A stretch of DNA of 64,000 bases from Crocodylus rhombifer (taxonomy: Eukaryota; Chordata; Crocodylia; Crocodylidae). Positions within the stretch are counted from its first letter, which is position 1. The number at the start of each line of letters is the position of its first letter. The DNA is taken from the NCBI GenBank assembly GCA_038503035.1, contig JAVSML010001153.1, forward strand, positions 310,001-374,000, given 5' to 3'. Made by a program: the position numbers and the translations under genes. The notes below the pieces were generated by a model. It made no database searches and had not been told where the DNA came from. It saw only the letters and a program-made list of their open reading frames with translations. Below are positions 1 through 12,700 of the stretch, one piece after another.

Positions 1-288
1 TGCTTTGCCTCAAAGTTTGGTGTCATCGGTGAACTTGGCCAGTCTGCTTCTGACTCCAATGTCCACATCATTAATGAAGATGTTGAATAATATGGGTACA
101 AGGACAGAGCCTTGGGGGACCTCACTGGTCACAGGGCACCATGACGATTGACTTCCATCAATTACTACCCTCTGGGTCTGACCATAGAGCCAAATTCCCA
201 GCCAGCAGATCGGGGTGGACCCAGGGCCACAATTGGCCAGTTTCACCAAGAGGTAATCATGGGATACAGACAAGCAGTTAGCACCCAA
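1..288 (-). mobile_element. CR1 LINE fragment, reverse transcriptase region
   Basis: Read on the minus strand, this encodes RT pieces such as [18 protein letters not shown] and [12 protein letters not shown]1 elements normally have F/Y-A-D-D at the catalytic site; here Ala is replaced by Thr, so the copy is mutated as well as truncated by the window edge. It is a decayed copy. Confidence 0.85.
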
Positions 289-1160
289 TTGTCACCATTT
301 TTTGTATTCACATTAAGCAGGGCTTAAACCAGCACATGCCAAAGGGAAATAGGGATCTGTGTGTCCCTTGTGTCCCCTCCGCTTCAAGTGTGATGGGAAT
401 TACATACTTTGTTGTAGAACAGGAGTCCTCAGTTTTAATTTCCATTAGTCAGCTGTGAGAAACTAGCCAAAAGCACCAAGCAAAGGAGTGAGCACCATAT
501 CATTCTTCCTGGATCAGCAGCATGGATGCTTCCTGCCTTGAGTTTCTGACATTCTGCAATAGTAAGGCCACCATTTCCTGGTGATTTATATGGACTCCTG
601 TCACTTAGTCTAAAACTAATACCTTATCCTCTTCTCCATGAACAGGCAGTTGATGCATCAGGCCAGTGATATTCCAAACAACTATTTTACATGGGACATG
701 AATGACTTGTGTGACACTCACACGCTTGACATTTATGATTTATCCTGAGAAAAGGAAAACTTGATCATGCCTGAGGACATCTTGCTCTGTGAGACTGCAT
801 CTGTGGACTGTCAGTTTCTGGTTCTCTACAACCCTGTAGGAGAGACTTGTGGTACAAATATGGAAGAGTGATGGAAAAACGTTAGGATGAAGACAGCCAT
901 CATTCCTGACATTTGTGCTAACCTCAAAGTTGCATAGGCAGAACACCATGGTTCAGTGCAGGAGATTCACAGATATCAATGCATGATATAATCCAGAAAG
1001 ATGCAGGATTCAAAAGGTTTCCACAACTCCCCCTTGGTTTCCCTGATGAAACAAAAAGTGTTTGCTGGTGCTGATGGAAGCATAAAGATCAGCAGCGTCA
1101 ACATCTCCCTGATGCTATTCAGTGACCCTGCCCAAGCACTGCTATGTTCCATGAAACTAT
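289..1160. other. No recognisable feature
   Basis: Unremarkable AT-leaning sequence. The open frames here are short and lack domain similarity or splice context. I see no gene, RNA or clear repeat. Confidence 0.5.
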
Positions 1161-1795
1161 ATACTAGCTGTCCTGACTACAGGAAGCAAGAGCACATACA
1201 GGCAACCGCACATGTGCGGTCTGCAGTGCCACAAACACCATGTGCCACACATGCCAGAATTTGCCACACTGATAATTTGTAGTGAGATGGGGCGGGGGGA
1301 TTCTGACACCAGGAGATCTTGGTGTTTCCCACACTCGAAAAAAACACCAACCTGCACCCAATAAAGGCAGAGCAGTGCATGTGGCGGCAGCATGCACCAC
1401 CTGGAACCAGAGCCTAGCCAGCCAGAGCCACGCTCTGGGTGCTGGCTAGGCTCTGCACACCTGGATCACCACCACTGGAGCCCCAGGAGGCCCCCAGGAT
1501 CCTATGTAAGACTGCTGGGACCAGCCCAGGTGCTGGCCCCATCCTCCATTACCCAACCCAGAGCATTTTTCCCAGTGCTAACCCCACATGCAAGGGCATG
1601 TGCCAGGGCAAAAAGCAGCAGTATGTATTTATGCCTCTGCTTTTTTCCCCATGGCAACCACACACCCCTGCTCATGGGGACACAGGCCAATGGTCCAACT
1701 ACCAGCTAAGCTTTTGCAGGATGAATGCACCCTGAGGCAGCTCAAAGTCAGGTGCTGGGTACTTAGTGTGCAGATGGAGGCATTCTAGCAACAAC
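1161..1795. repeat. GC-richer block with palindromes, unclassified
   Basis: A composition change relative to both flanks. It contains a perfect 16-base palindrome at 1205-1220 (ACCGCACATGTGCGGT) and a hairpin with 15-base perfect arms at 1408-1422 and 1441-1455. Overlapping open frames on both strands look like chance products of GC-rich sequence. It may be a DNA-transposon remnant; no terminal repeats or target duplication were established. Confidence 0.4.
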
Positions 1796-1805
1796 TCCAC
1801 AAGAT

Positions 1806-2455
1806 TTTGATGGTCTGCTGAGTTTTGCAAAATCTCAATCTTTCTTGATGTGTGGAACCCAAAACTGGACACAGAACTCCAGGTGAGGTCTCACCAGTGC
1901 TGAGGAAAGGCTGAGAGATATGAGACTGTTCAGCCTAGAAAAGAGAAAACTTTGGGGAGGTTTGGTGGCAGGTTACAAATATATCAGGGGAGAGCATCAG
2001 GGGCTAGGCAAACAACTATTCACCAAAGCGCCCCAGGGGAAAACCTGGAGCAACAGTCATAAAACTCCTAGAAGACAGTTTCAAACTGGATATAAGGGAA
2101 AACTTCTTCACAGTTCATGTGACCAGACTCTGGAATAGACTCCCAGTGGTGGTGGTGCAGGCACCTACCCTGGATATCTTCAAAAGTAGACCTTGCTGGA
2201 GTTATTTGACCCCAACAGTCTTTCCTGCCCAGAGCAGAGGGGCTGGACCCAATGATCTTACAAAGTCCCTTCCAGCCCTAAATGTCTGTGAATCTCTGAA
2301 CAGAAGAGTCGTTTTGCTAGATTTGCAATCATGTTAATACAATCTAGTATGTTGTTAGTTTTTTTGGCAACAACAGTACACCGTTGACTCATATTCAGCA
2401 TATGGTCTATTATAACCCCCAGATCCTTCTCTCCTGCTCTTTCCATTTTCCAGGT
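1806..2455 (-). mobile_element. CR1 LINE fragment, split by another CR1
   Basis: Two minus-strand CR1 pieces, 2307-2455 and 1806-1898, read in order as RT C-terminal sequence: EKDLGVIIDHMLNMSQRC and DCINMIANLAKRL, then [19 protein letters not shown] sequence. The gap is filled by a plus-strand CR1 3' end. Both ends are truncated. Confidence 0.75.
1899..2306 (+). mobile_element. CR1 3' end inserted into the minus-strand CR1
   Basis: Starts in the RT tail ([21 protein letters not shown]), continues through the RLWNRLP segment, and ends with the CR1 3' untranslated signature GATCTTACAAAGTCCCTTCC and a short TCTGTGAATCTCTGAA tail. It is 5'-truncated, as CR1 copies usually are, and frameshifted. 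Confidence 0.8.
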
Positions 2456-5040
2456 TTTCCCAACTTCAGAGAATGTGACCCTGGTTTATTTAATGAAAGG
2501 GCAGAAAAAAATACCTGTTTGCCAAAGCCAAGGGGAACCATACTAGACATGCTTTGCTGTGCTGTTCATCAGGATGGTGCCCACAGCAATTCAGGACTAA
2601 TGGATAGGGACAGCCACCTACTTAGGATTCAGAGACAAGGGAATTCCCAGGAATGTAAAAGTTTAGCTAGAGCTTCCTGTTTCTCAAGTTCGTCTTTATT
2701 TCTGAAATGATCCATGTCTGACAGACATCAGTGCTTCCCTGCAGTGATCAGGGAGCAAGTGAATTTTGGCTTGGCTAGAAACTTAACTCAGGGCTTGTCT
2801 GTGGAAGGCAGTGGGTGGGGAAGGGGCTAGTTTGTATTTGCCTGCTTGTGGCACTTGCTATGCTGAAAAGGAGTGCTGTTTCAGGTAGCTTTAACAGTAT
2901 TTGCAAGCCCTCTAGGGCTCTTCTACAATAAAGAGGCAGCTGCTGCATGGAAATGCCTTTCAGTTTTATGTTTGATGTGCTGGGAAACACGGCGGATGGA
3001 GTCCCACGACTGTCAGTGCCTGAGGCATGTTGTCTAGAGAAATGTGCAGGGTGGGAGGGATTGCCAGGCACTGGCATGGGAGAGTAGTACATGCAGCTCC
3101 TGGGACACCATGGGAGAAAAAAGGGGGCTGGAGCTAGCAGAAAATATGCTTGTCCACGTCTGCACCAACTAAGTGAACAAGCAATGTGAACAAATATGCT
3201 TTGGCATAAAAAACTACCCACTCTTGCTGTTTTTGTCCACATCTTCATTGCTGATGGGTGCTCCATCTGTGGGGATGGCTTGCAGGGGCTGACTGGCTGC
3301 TGGCAAGGAGGCTGATGGCTGTGCTGATACAGGTCAGGTGCTCTGGATTCAGGGACCTCAGTGTTTTTCTCAGAAAGCCAAAATAAAAGTGTGGGCTCCT
3401 CTGTAGTGAAAAGACCCTGATTCTCTGAGACCTCCTTGCCTTTGAGCTCCTCTGTGCCACCTACGTGTTATCTTAGGGAGGGTCCCCAAAATCATGTTAG
3501 CAAGCCACTACCTGAAAACTGCATAAGAAGGGGAAATGAGTGGTTCCTTCCAGAAGATTTCTATGGGGGGGTGGCATTTTGGGGGGCCATGGCCAAAGGG
3601 AGAGATGCACACAAGAGATTCAAACACTCTTTAGAGACCTCAGGGAGTGCTGACAACTCTGGGGAATAGCATCCCACCAGAAAGGCCCCTGACAAAGTCC
3701 AATGCTCTCTAGAGAAAGTGGAGCGGGAAGCCAAACGGAGCTAGGAGTGTGGGTTGAATAAAGATGCGTGGACTGGGGATCTGAGGGTAGCCAGGCTGAG
3801 CTGATTTCTTGGTTGGAGAACACAGTGGAAGCCGGCATTTGTTGTTGGCCTGAACATGCCTTGGAGCTATGAGGCCATACATACTGGTGCAAGCCAGCTG
3901 CATGGGAATTAGGTCTTTGGCAGGTTCTTGCTCAACAAAAAGGGAAATGGGGGTAAGAGTGTTTGGGCATGGGATATTTACTGGGAGAGATGGGACTTCC
4001 ACTGAACTCTAATACAAGGAAGGAGATCCCCTGGACTTGACCTATAAATAGAAGGGTTTAAAGTTGTGTTTTGCCTCACCTTGTGTAACTCTGGGGGAGC
4101 CAGGGGTTGTACTGGTGGAGGCAGCTGCTTAACTACTCCTGGTGGGAATGATCATGTGCTTGGAATTAGGGCTGGGAAGTGCACAAGAGTGATAATGTAC
4201 AGAATAAGTGAGAGGGGAAACTAATGCTTGTGGGGGTACATTTAGAAGGGATGAGTATGGAGAGGGGAGGACTGTGTGGAATGTCTGACTAGTGTTCAGT
4301 ATCTGCATGTGTGTAGTCAGGATGAGATGATGGGTGAATGGAGAATAGTAGAGGGTAGTGTAAATTTTGCCTAGACAGTCTGCATTAAAAGTTTAAGTAG
4401 AAAGCAAGAGCAAAAAGAAAATTGCTGGTGGAAGAATGCTAGTTGAAATGTATAAAGTGGATGTATAAAGTGAATTAAGTAGGACAAATGAGCAGTGTGT
4501 CCACAAAGTTGCATATCTATGTAGATTTATGCAAATTAAAATCCACAGGAGGGAGTGTTGTTTGCAAAGGTTGACAGGTATTATCCTGGCCTCCAACCTG
4601 CAGGCTGTGACCCTGTGTCCTCCTGCTGCAGCTACCTCTGCCCTCCTGCCAGGAGAAGGTGGTCTTTGTCCAGCTTTAGCCATCCAGTCCAAGCTTCCAC
4701 GCTGCTAGACAGCCTCTCTCTCTGCAGTCAGACAGCTGTCTCTAGCCTGCAGCTCCTGCTCTCGCAGAGCCTCCAGCTCCCCCCCGAGCCTGGTCTTCTC
4801 TGACCTCTGGAAATTATTTTCTTGTCCTGTTGTAGAGGGATTATGGAGCCCTCTTCTGGCTGGATGTTGCCCTCAGTAATGTAGACACAAATCAGAGATT
4901 CATTAGAATGCATATTAATTAATACTAAATATGTACAGCATCTCAAAATCCAGTATTACAAGAATCACTTACTATATTATGGAATATGCGTATACTTACT
5001 TATTTTATATGTGTGTGCACATTATATATTATTAGTAATA
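2456..5040. other. No gene seen; probably upstream intron or flank of PDZPH1
   Basis: Mixed-composition sequence without recognisable exons or domains on either strand. The frames at 2775-3266 (minus) and 3709-4002 (minus) have no domain-like sequence. A C/T-rich patch at 4560-4800 may be an old repeat. Confidence 0.45.
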
Positions 5041-5061
5041 GTATTATTGTGGTATATACAC

Positions 5062-5116
5062 ATGTGTGTGTGTGTGTGTGTGTGTGTACACACATATACA
5101 TATACACACACACACT
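5062..5116. repeat. (TG)n then (CA)n microsatellite
   Basis: A run of TG dinucleotides (5063-5087) is followed directly by ACACACATATACATATACAC-type sequence to 5116. The two halves are complementary, so the tract is also a potential hairpin. Confidence 0.85.
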
Positions 5117-6425
5117 CAAATATATGTGAGCTACATATTATAAAATAATCATAAGATTTCACTGATGTAATGAGTGACCTGCTGTAGTGAAGCATGTAAA
5201 TTTCTTTTCTCTTTGGTCAATAATTGGTTCATACCTGCAGTGTTTAAGTCAAGCAGTCCTGCATAAGTACCTATGCCACTTATAAGCTTGCTGTTTCCTA
5301 AGGCTTTAACACAGGCATTATGTTGCTGCTTAAGTTACATTTGCTATCAATACTGCTTTTCTAACTGAATGAGCAGTGAAGCACTCGTCCATGTAAGCCA
5401 AACTAAAAAGTTCCCTATTTTAACGCATTATTCAGCAGATTAAAAACAATGATGACTATAGTTTAAGATTTCAAGATTTTTGCAAAGAATATGTATTAAC
5501 TATAGAAAGCTGACTAAGAGAAACATGACACAAAAAGGTAGTCATTTAAAAAAATAACATCAGCTGTGATGTTCTATTTCAATATGTATTTATAATTTGC
5601 TGCAGTGTTTTAACAAGGAAAGGTCAGTAGAAGCAATCATAGGTATGTATTGATTAGACTGCAAATACTGCAAGTAGGACTTATTTATTATAATTTCATG
5701 AAACTGCTATAAAAACAAATGTAGCACTAAGCCCAACTCAAAAAGTATTCAATAGACTAAAGTATAATAGTTAATATGCAATGGAAAAGTCTACATGTGT
5801 GCATGCATTTTTTTTCAGTTGAATATAATGTATGTGTGTGGAAAAGTCAAGAATATAACAAGTGATTAGACTTCTCATTACTTGACTCATGCCACTTATT
5901 CTTGGTCTTTTTTATTCTCCTCCCACATACTCCAACTGTTTTTCAGTTTCTATTTCAGTTTACCAGAACCTAGCACAACTGTGCTGCCAGATTCCCTGCA
6001 CAGGGGATTTGCACTTAGGACACTAAATTTAGACTTTCCTTAAACAGTTATAGTGAAGTCTATAGTTTTAGGATTTTCTCCAGGACTGAACTTGGCCAGG
6101 AAGGGATGGAAAGGCACATTCATATTTAATATCCCCATTTTTATTACTCCTTTGGATTCAGACTGCCATCAACAAGCTATATTTTTTATTCTTAAGTGTT
6201 TAGAAAATGCATTTTTTTCACCACAAAGGCTACAGAACTATCTTGAGAGGTTACAAATGTGCCATTAGGGGCTAAATGAAATGCTGTAGTAACTGTGCTT
6301 GTTCTTCCCCCATGCTGACTGGGTATTCACCTCCATCCCTTTTTTTTCCTTCCTCTCACAATAAACGTTTCCTTTTTTTCTCATATTCCTCTCCATATTG
6401 CTCTCCTTCCTCTCCCATTTCTCAG
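5117..6425. other. AT-rich intronic sequence
   Basis: AT-rich with no open frame of note. The last 100 bases become a long pyrimidine tract (6325-6425) leading into the first PDZPH1 exon in the window. Confidence 0.5.
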
Positions 6426-6726
6426 TGCCCTCTACTTTGTCTTCTGCATGAAATGATCCCATCTTGCCTGACACAAGAAACATTAAAAACCTTTCAGGCC
6501 TCCTCTACAAATAAAGATAGAAGCAGATACAAACAGAGCTCTAATTTTCATTTGGCAGGGAATTCAGAAGATGCCCGTTCAGTAGATCTGAGCTTACGTA
6601 GTGACAATGAAGAAAGAGGTTTCTACACAGAAAACTTTCATTCAGCTGCTTGGGTTTTCCGAGGGGATGATGTCAGTCCAGATAACAGCCCCAGATGCCT
6701 CAGCAAAAGGAACAGGCCAGTAGCAA
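6426..6726 (+). CDS. PDZPH1: PDZPH1 exon: linker before PDZ
   Basis: The frame is open and ends in ...NRPVA plus one base at a consensus donor (GTAAGT at 6727). The peptide is acidic and Ser/Asn-rich with pieces such as [16 protein letters not shown] and [15 protein letters not shown]; it looks like a disordered linker just before the PDZ. The exon end is well supported, the start is not. The strongest acceptor is the long pyrimidine tract ending CTCAG at 6425, giving an exon in phase 0. In-frame alternatives are 6498 (after CCTTTCAG) and 6559 (after TTTGGCAG, phase 2). The upstream exon that would decide the phase is outside the window. Confidence 0.68.
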
Positions 6727-9700
6727 GTAAGTATTCTCAAGTTGTAAATAACAAATGTCAGTAGGGGGCATGTCTATTGCACCCTTTTACTGCAACAGGG
6801 AGCACTGAATTTGGGAGCACCCCACACATGCTATTGTCCCAAAACGGAAGTAATGCAACCACCTTACAACAGCACTGGGCACACATCAGTAATCTCTCCC
6901 AAGTCAGTAAGCTTATAGATGCATGCTCAGCACCACACTAAACTGGCTATATTACTTCTGTTTTGAGAGACAGTATGCCTAGAGTTGGCATGACATGCCT
7001 TACTGTAGTGCTACCTGGTATATTACTGAGGCACTGTAGAAATAGACAATGCACGCGTGTTGACAGTGGGAGAGCACAATTCCACCCCCATCACACCCCC
7101 ACTGCTGCCAGGCCCTGGCTTTGGCAGAGCTACAGACCCATGTCCCAAGGCCTGCCACTGGCAGAGAAATCTCAGGGGTCACATGCCCCCCCCCCCCGCA
7201 TCTCCCCTCCAAAGCCCGGTGTTTCTATATGCCAGTGGCTCTCCACCTTTTTAGATTTCAGATATCCCTGCATAACTTTTTTGAATATCATTGCAGCCCT
7301 TTTCAAAAACTGATTTATTTATTACAGTGATTACTTCATAGACTCATAGAAATTAGGGTTGGAAGGATCTCAGGAAGTCATCTAGTCCAACCTCCTGGTC
7401 AAAGCAGGATCATCCCCAACTATATCATCCCAGCCCCCAGGCTTTGTCTACCTGGGTCTTAAAAACTTCCAAGGAGGGAGATTCAACAGCCTCTCTGGGT
7501 AACCTCTTCCAGTCCTTTACTACCCTCCTAGTAAGAAAGTTTTTCCTAATATCTATCCTATATTTCCCTTGCTCCTTGTTCTGTCATCTACCATCCAATG
7601 AGAACAGCTTAACTCCATCCTCTTTGTAAACACCCTTCAGGTAGTTTAAGACTATTATTAAACCCCATTTCAGTCTTTTCTTTTCCAGACTAAATAAGCC
7701 CAGTTCCCTCAGCCTCTCCTCATACATCAAGTGCCTCAGCCCCTTCCTTGCACAGGAATAGAAGGGGTGAGAACGTACCTTCTCACATAGGAACCAGGTA
7801 GAAATGAGTGAGCTCTTACCACCCCAAACCCTGCAGCACCCTTAAAAGGATTTCATGACACCTCAAGGTGCTGTGACACCAGTTGAAAATTACTGCAATA
7901 TGCAGGAAATTCCATATTAGAACAGAATCTCAAAAACTGATGCTGACAGTAGGAAATAGGAACTGATGCTAACGATATGTAATAGTTTAGAAGGTAGCTC
8001 CTTATTTAGTTCATTTCTTACAGACTCTTGTAATTGACAAATCCTTACTTGTAGGAGCTCAGAATTAAAATCTAGTCACATGCTGAATAACGCAGGTTCA
8101 GAAAAAGGGCAAAGAGGTGTAAATAATGTTTTCAAGTATGACAACAACAAAGAGACAGAGAAGTCACCTATTCACCACTCATCTCCTTTCCTTTGCAGCC
8201 AGGTAATATAAAAACACTCAAATCCAAGTAGAACCAAAGAGGGGTGGGGAGAGAGTGCCAACTTTGCTGTGAGCAGGAAATATTCTCATTGTTCAATTTA
8301 CAACGTGACCTCTGTCATGCAAACAAACAACTAGGAACCCATTTCTTTCATTGTTAAATTTCTTGAAAGTTAGCAGTTTGAAGAACTAAGAGAGTGAAAT
8401 ATCTTTGTTGCTCTTTAAGCGTTAGTTTTGTGTTGGAACTCATAAATCATTCACAAGATTGGAGCAAAACAAAATTTCTAGATATGAAAAATCTCCCTTA
8501 AATGTATGGCAAGTATTCTTTAGAGCTTTTTTCCCCCAAGAAAAGCTCAAAAGTTCAGCACAGCACTTAAAGTATTTATTGAAGTGCCTACTGTCTTTTA
8601 GACCCACACATGATAAATGTGATCTATTGGAAAGTAAATTTTAGAGCAATATCTATATTCCAAGTGTTGCACAATTTAAAGACAAAACAACTACAAACAA
8701 ATATTTTGAAATGGGATCTTATTAAAGAAATATCTGGTGAAGCAATCAAATTACTCTAAGTAGCAATTTCAAAAAGTGCTTCCTAATTCAGAGGTTGTGA
8801 TTACAGAGTAGTTAATATTTCACACTTCAACTCAAGAGATTTGAGTCTTGCTCCGGACTTGAGGCCATCTCTGGGAGTGGCAAATTGGGGTGATTGCCCT
8901 GGGCCCCACACTTTGGGAAGCCCCGCGGAGCTGGGCCGACTTCATATCCGGCCACTCACCATCCCTTCCCCCCGCCTTCTCCCCACCCCACTGCCACCGC
9001 CGCCATGTCCAGGGGCTGCACAAGCTGATTTGCCCTGAGCCCTGCAACCTGCTACAGTCATCTCTGTCTGGACTTGATAAAAGGAGTTCCTTCCTCCTTC
9101 CTTTACAGTTCGTGAGCGAATAGTGAAGATTGCAAAAGGAATTGGTCACTACCCTTGGGGATTTCGGATCCAGTTTTCAAAGCCTATCCTTGTCACTGAG
9201 GTGGATACTAGTAAGTGGTGTCTTTAATTTCTGACTTAAATATATTCAAGATATTTGCATAGTACTGTGCATAAAGCAGGCTAACATCCCTGAACAGACC
9301 ATGACAAACTACCAAAGGACTCTAGTCAGCTGGGAGCTCAGCAAGACTCTTTTATTCTGTTACTACCCCTGCTCAGAAAGAATTTTTTCCCTTCAGAGGT
9401 GGCCTAGTAAGGCCAGTTTTGGCTTCAAGTAACTGCCTGAGTCAATCCTCTTCTCAAAGGCAAGGTCTGAAACCGTCAGCCTGACTTTCATAAATGGCAG
9501 ATAAATCACTGGGAATAGCATGACGGATGTACTGATCACAATAAAACCATTCCCCAAAATCTCACCTGAAACAGTTCTTTCCTGTTGATCTCCATTCAGT
9601 TGCACAGAAATCCTCAAGAGGTAATGCACAGAAACCCAGTCAGGAAAAATAGCTGTCAAACCACAAAAGACTAGTGGCCATTATGGAGGAAAGAAAGGGA

Positions 9701-12700
9701 AAAAACCTTTAATTGTGCAAGTTTTATTAACTGCACACGATTCAAAAAACAGTTTGGCAGTGGATACGTCCTTTACACCCTCAAAGAGGAAATGACTGGG
9801 GTATTAAAGCAGAGGAGATTTCATTTCTTCCCCCAAACCACAGAAACTAAAGAAAGAAAAGTATGACTATCTGGTATCTGCTTCTGCCACACAGAGATCT
9901 ACATAAAAGGTGTTCCTCCACCCTTGGCTATCACCCATGCTTGTGTGGCTCCAGTTGTGGAAAGGGAGACTACCCAAAAATAGATCCACAACATGGCTGT
10001 TGTCCTAGCTTATGCACCAGACTGTCCTTGCTAATGAATCCAGTGCCCTGCTATGCATGTCACTGACAGCTGCCAAACTGTCTCCCAGCAGAACACTTTA
10101 TTAAAAAAAAAGAAGAAGAAGAAATTTCATATATATATGCTACCAAACAGTATCATCATGAACTGGCACTGGAGAAAAATCAGGAATGCCAGAAAGAAAT
10201 GGAGCATAGAGAAGCAAATGCACAGAATCACTGACATACCAGAAAAGGTCAAACATCTTCCATCTTTAAGACTTAAATCAAAAACCCAGAGAGAGCCTAA
10301 AGAGTCTGAAAATTGTTAGATTTATGTATCAGTCATACTTTGTGCAGGAAGCTTCTGTTCAGTTTTAAAAGTCATTCTAACCTGTTGGCTTAGAGCAAAT
10401 GTTCTGCTTATTAAATGCTAAAAATAAAACCTTCGGATGAGAAGACCAACCCATGCAAAGGACAAGCTTACTTAGAATAAAAAAATAAAATGTTAGAAGT
10501 GGGGAATTTATATTACATGTTCCAGAAATTTGCAGTATTGTCTAGGCTTTGTCACAGGACTGCCGTACATATGATATTTTAGTTAAAATAGACAGTAAAC
10601 AATATATAAAAGACTGAATGTATATGATTGTGGGGTAGTTCAAGAGTCCCTCTCCCCTTTCTCCAGAAATTACCACATAATTTTACTCCAGAATCCAAGC
10701 ATTCATTCTCTTTCTACAGTACTGGTGAAAGTAACAAATATAATGATAGTAATATGAATCCCAGATAGAAGTTCTGAACAGAGTGGACAAGTTCAGAACA
10801 TGTCTTTGGGGTGTTACCTAAGAGCCCCAAAGAGGACAAAGTATGTGTCAGCATTGTTAGCTATTTTTTGTTGATAATTTTATAAGAAATATAAAGTAAA
10901 TGTACTCACCCATTGGTCTGAGTTGTGGAATCACACTGGTATTTTCTGGGGTAAAAGTCACTGTAGAGAATTACTGGGCTGAAAAATAAAGATTTCAAGC
11001 ATTCTTTCCATGCAAAGTAAGAGTCGTTGCTGCTTCTGCCCCTAAAAAGACGAAGAACACTTATATCATTTTCTTAGTATTAAGAGTCTCAGCTGGATTC
11101 ACAGTGCAAACACATTGCAGGGGGGGCTCGTAAGTCAAGTAACATACCTTACAATGGGAGTTTTATGCAGGGTATTTGTATGTAATGTATACAATTATAA
11201 AATCATTTCAACAGTGAAAGCAGCTATTACAAATCATGTCACCACCATTAAGGTTGTGGGGGGTTCTCATATTCTTTCTTTGCAAGCAAAACAGAGATCA
11301 GTTTGCTTGAAGAACAAATTGCAATAAAATTATGCTTCTTTGCATGTGGCTGATTTTGTTAAGGAACATTATAAAAATTGTACCTGAAGCCATGAAGACA
11401 TTTATTTTTCATACATTTTAAAACAAGATTGACTTTAAAAATTGGTTAAAATGCAATTCAGTTGATGGAAATCAAAATGGCTGAGTCACAGTAATACTGT
11501 GAGACAAAACTGATCTATAATTTGTGGGTTTTGTTCTGAAAATAGTAGATATTATTACTACTACTGCATCTACTGCTCACCATTATCTAACTCACTCCCT
11601 ACAGCTTATAAACAGCCTCTGAAAAATACTGTACCATCACTTTTACTAAACGATAGGGTTCAGGTAATTTAAAATTATATGGATTTTTTATAATATAGGT
11701 ATTCTGTGATTTTTCCAAAGAACATTTTTGCATGGTACATTAGGAATACTTAATTACATACTGAAAAGAAAAAAAATGTGACTGAGAAATATGTAGGTGG
11801 AATTTAAGTGACTGCATTAATGTGCCTAAATGGAGCATATTTTGTACTTATATAACTTATCTTCCATTCCAAGCTATATTTGCATGCCTTTTATCTATTG
11901 AAAGTGCATATGGTTTTCAACAACTTATGTATAAACAAAAGTATGATACATTAACAATTCTGAATTAGCTACATGTTTACTGTCCCTTCATTAGCTGCTT
12001 CTTCATTTATAGGATACAAGATACAAATATATAGAGGCTAAATCACATTAGCAAGTAGGATTTAGCCATTAACGTAAAGCGTACAATTTTGAGACCTAAT
12101 TCAAAATCCATTGAAATATAGGAGGTCTCTCACTGACTTCCCTCATCACTGGATCAGGTTTTATGGTTAGACATTTATATCTTGAACCTCAAAGATACTT
12201 TAGTGATTATCTGCCTCTTCGGGCATCTATGTCCTCTCTTTAGGTGGAATTGGCTGCCACCTCCACCCTTAGACTTTGCCCCAGTACCAAGTTTTATTGG
12301 TTCGTGTTTGTGAAGCTCCCAAGCACTTCTGCCATCAGTAAGCTACTCAAACATTAAGTCAAGATGAAGCCCTGGGGCTCCTAAAGCACAGGATATATAG
12401 ATGCAGCAAAGACAGATGCAGCACACTTCTTCTGCTTTATATACGGAAGAGAAGAAGATAAGGAAACTTTGAGGATCTATCTTATGGCTAGGGCACTCAC
12501 CTTGAATATGAAAGATAATCCCTGCTCTGCTTGATTCAGAACAGAGACCAAAACCAAGGTCTTCTATGGCCCTGGGCTGTTGTATATTCAAAGAAGCATG
12601 CTCTCTTTCCATGGTGTTTCATCAAAAAAAATCTACACAAAAAGCTGGCCTGGCTTAGGTTCCAGCTACAGGAAAGGGAAGATTCTAAGCCACGTGCAGC

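Noticed and set aside
1001..1282. Small protein-coding gene
   Set aside because: 93 codons with overlapping frames on the other strand, no domain and no splice or promoter context.
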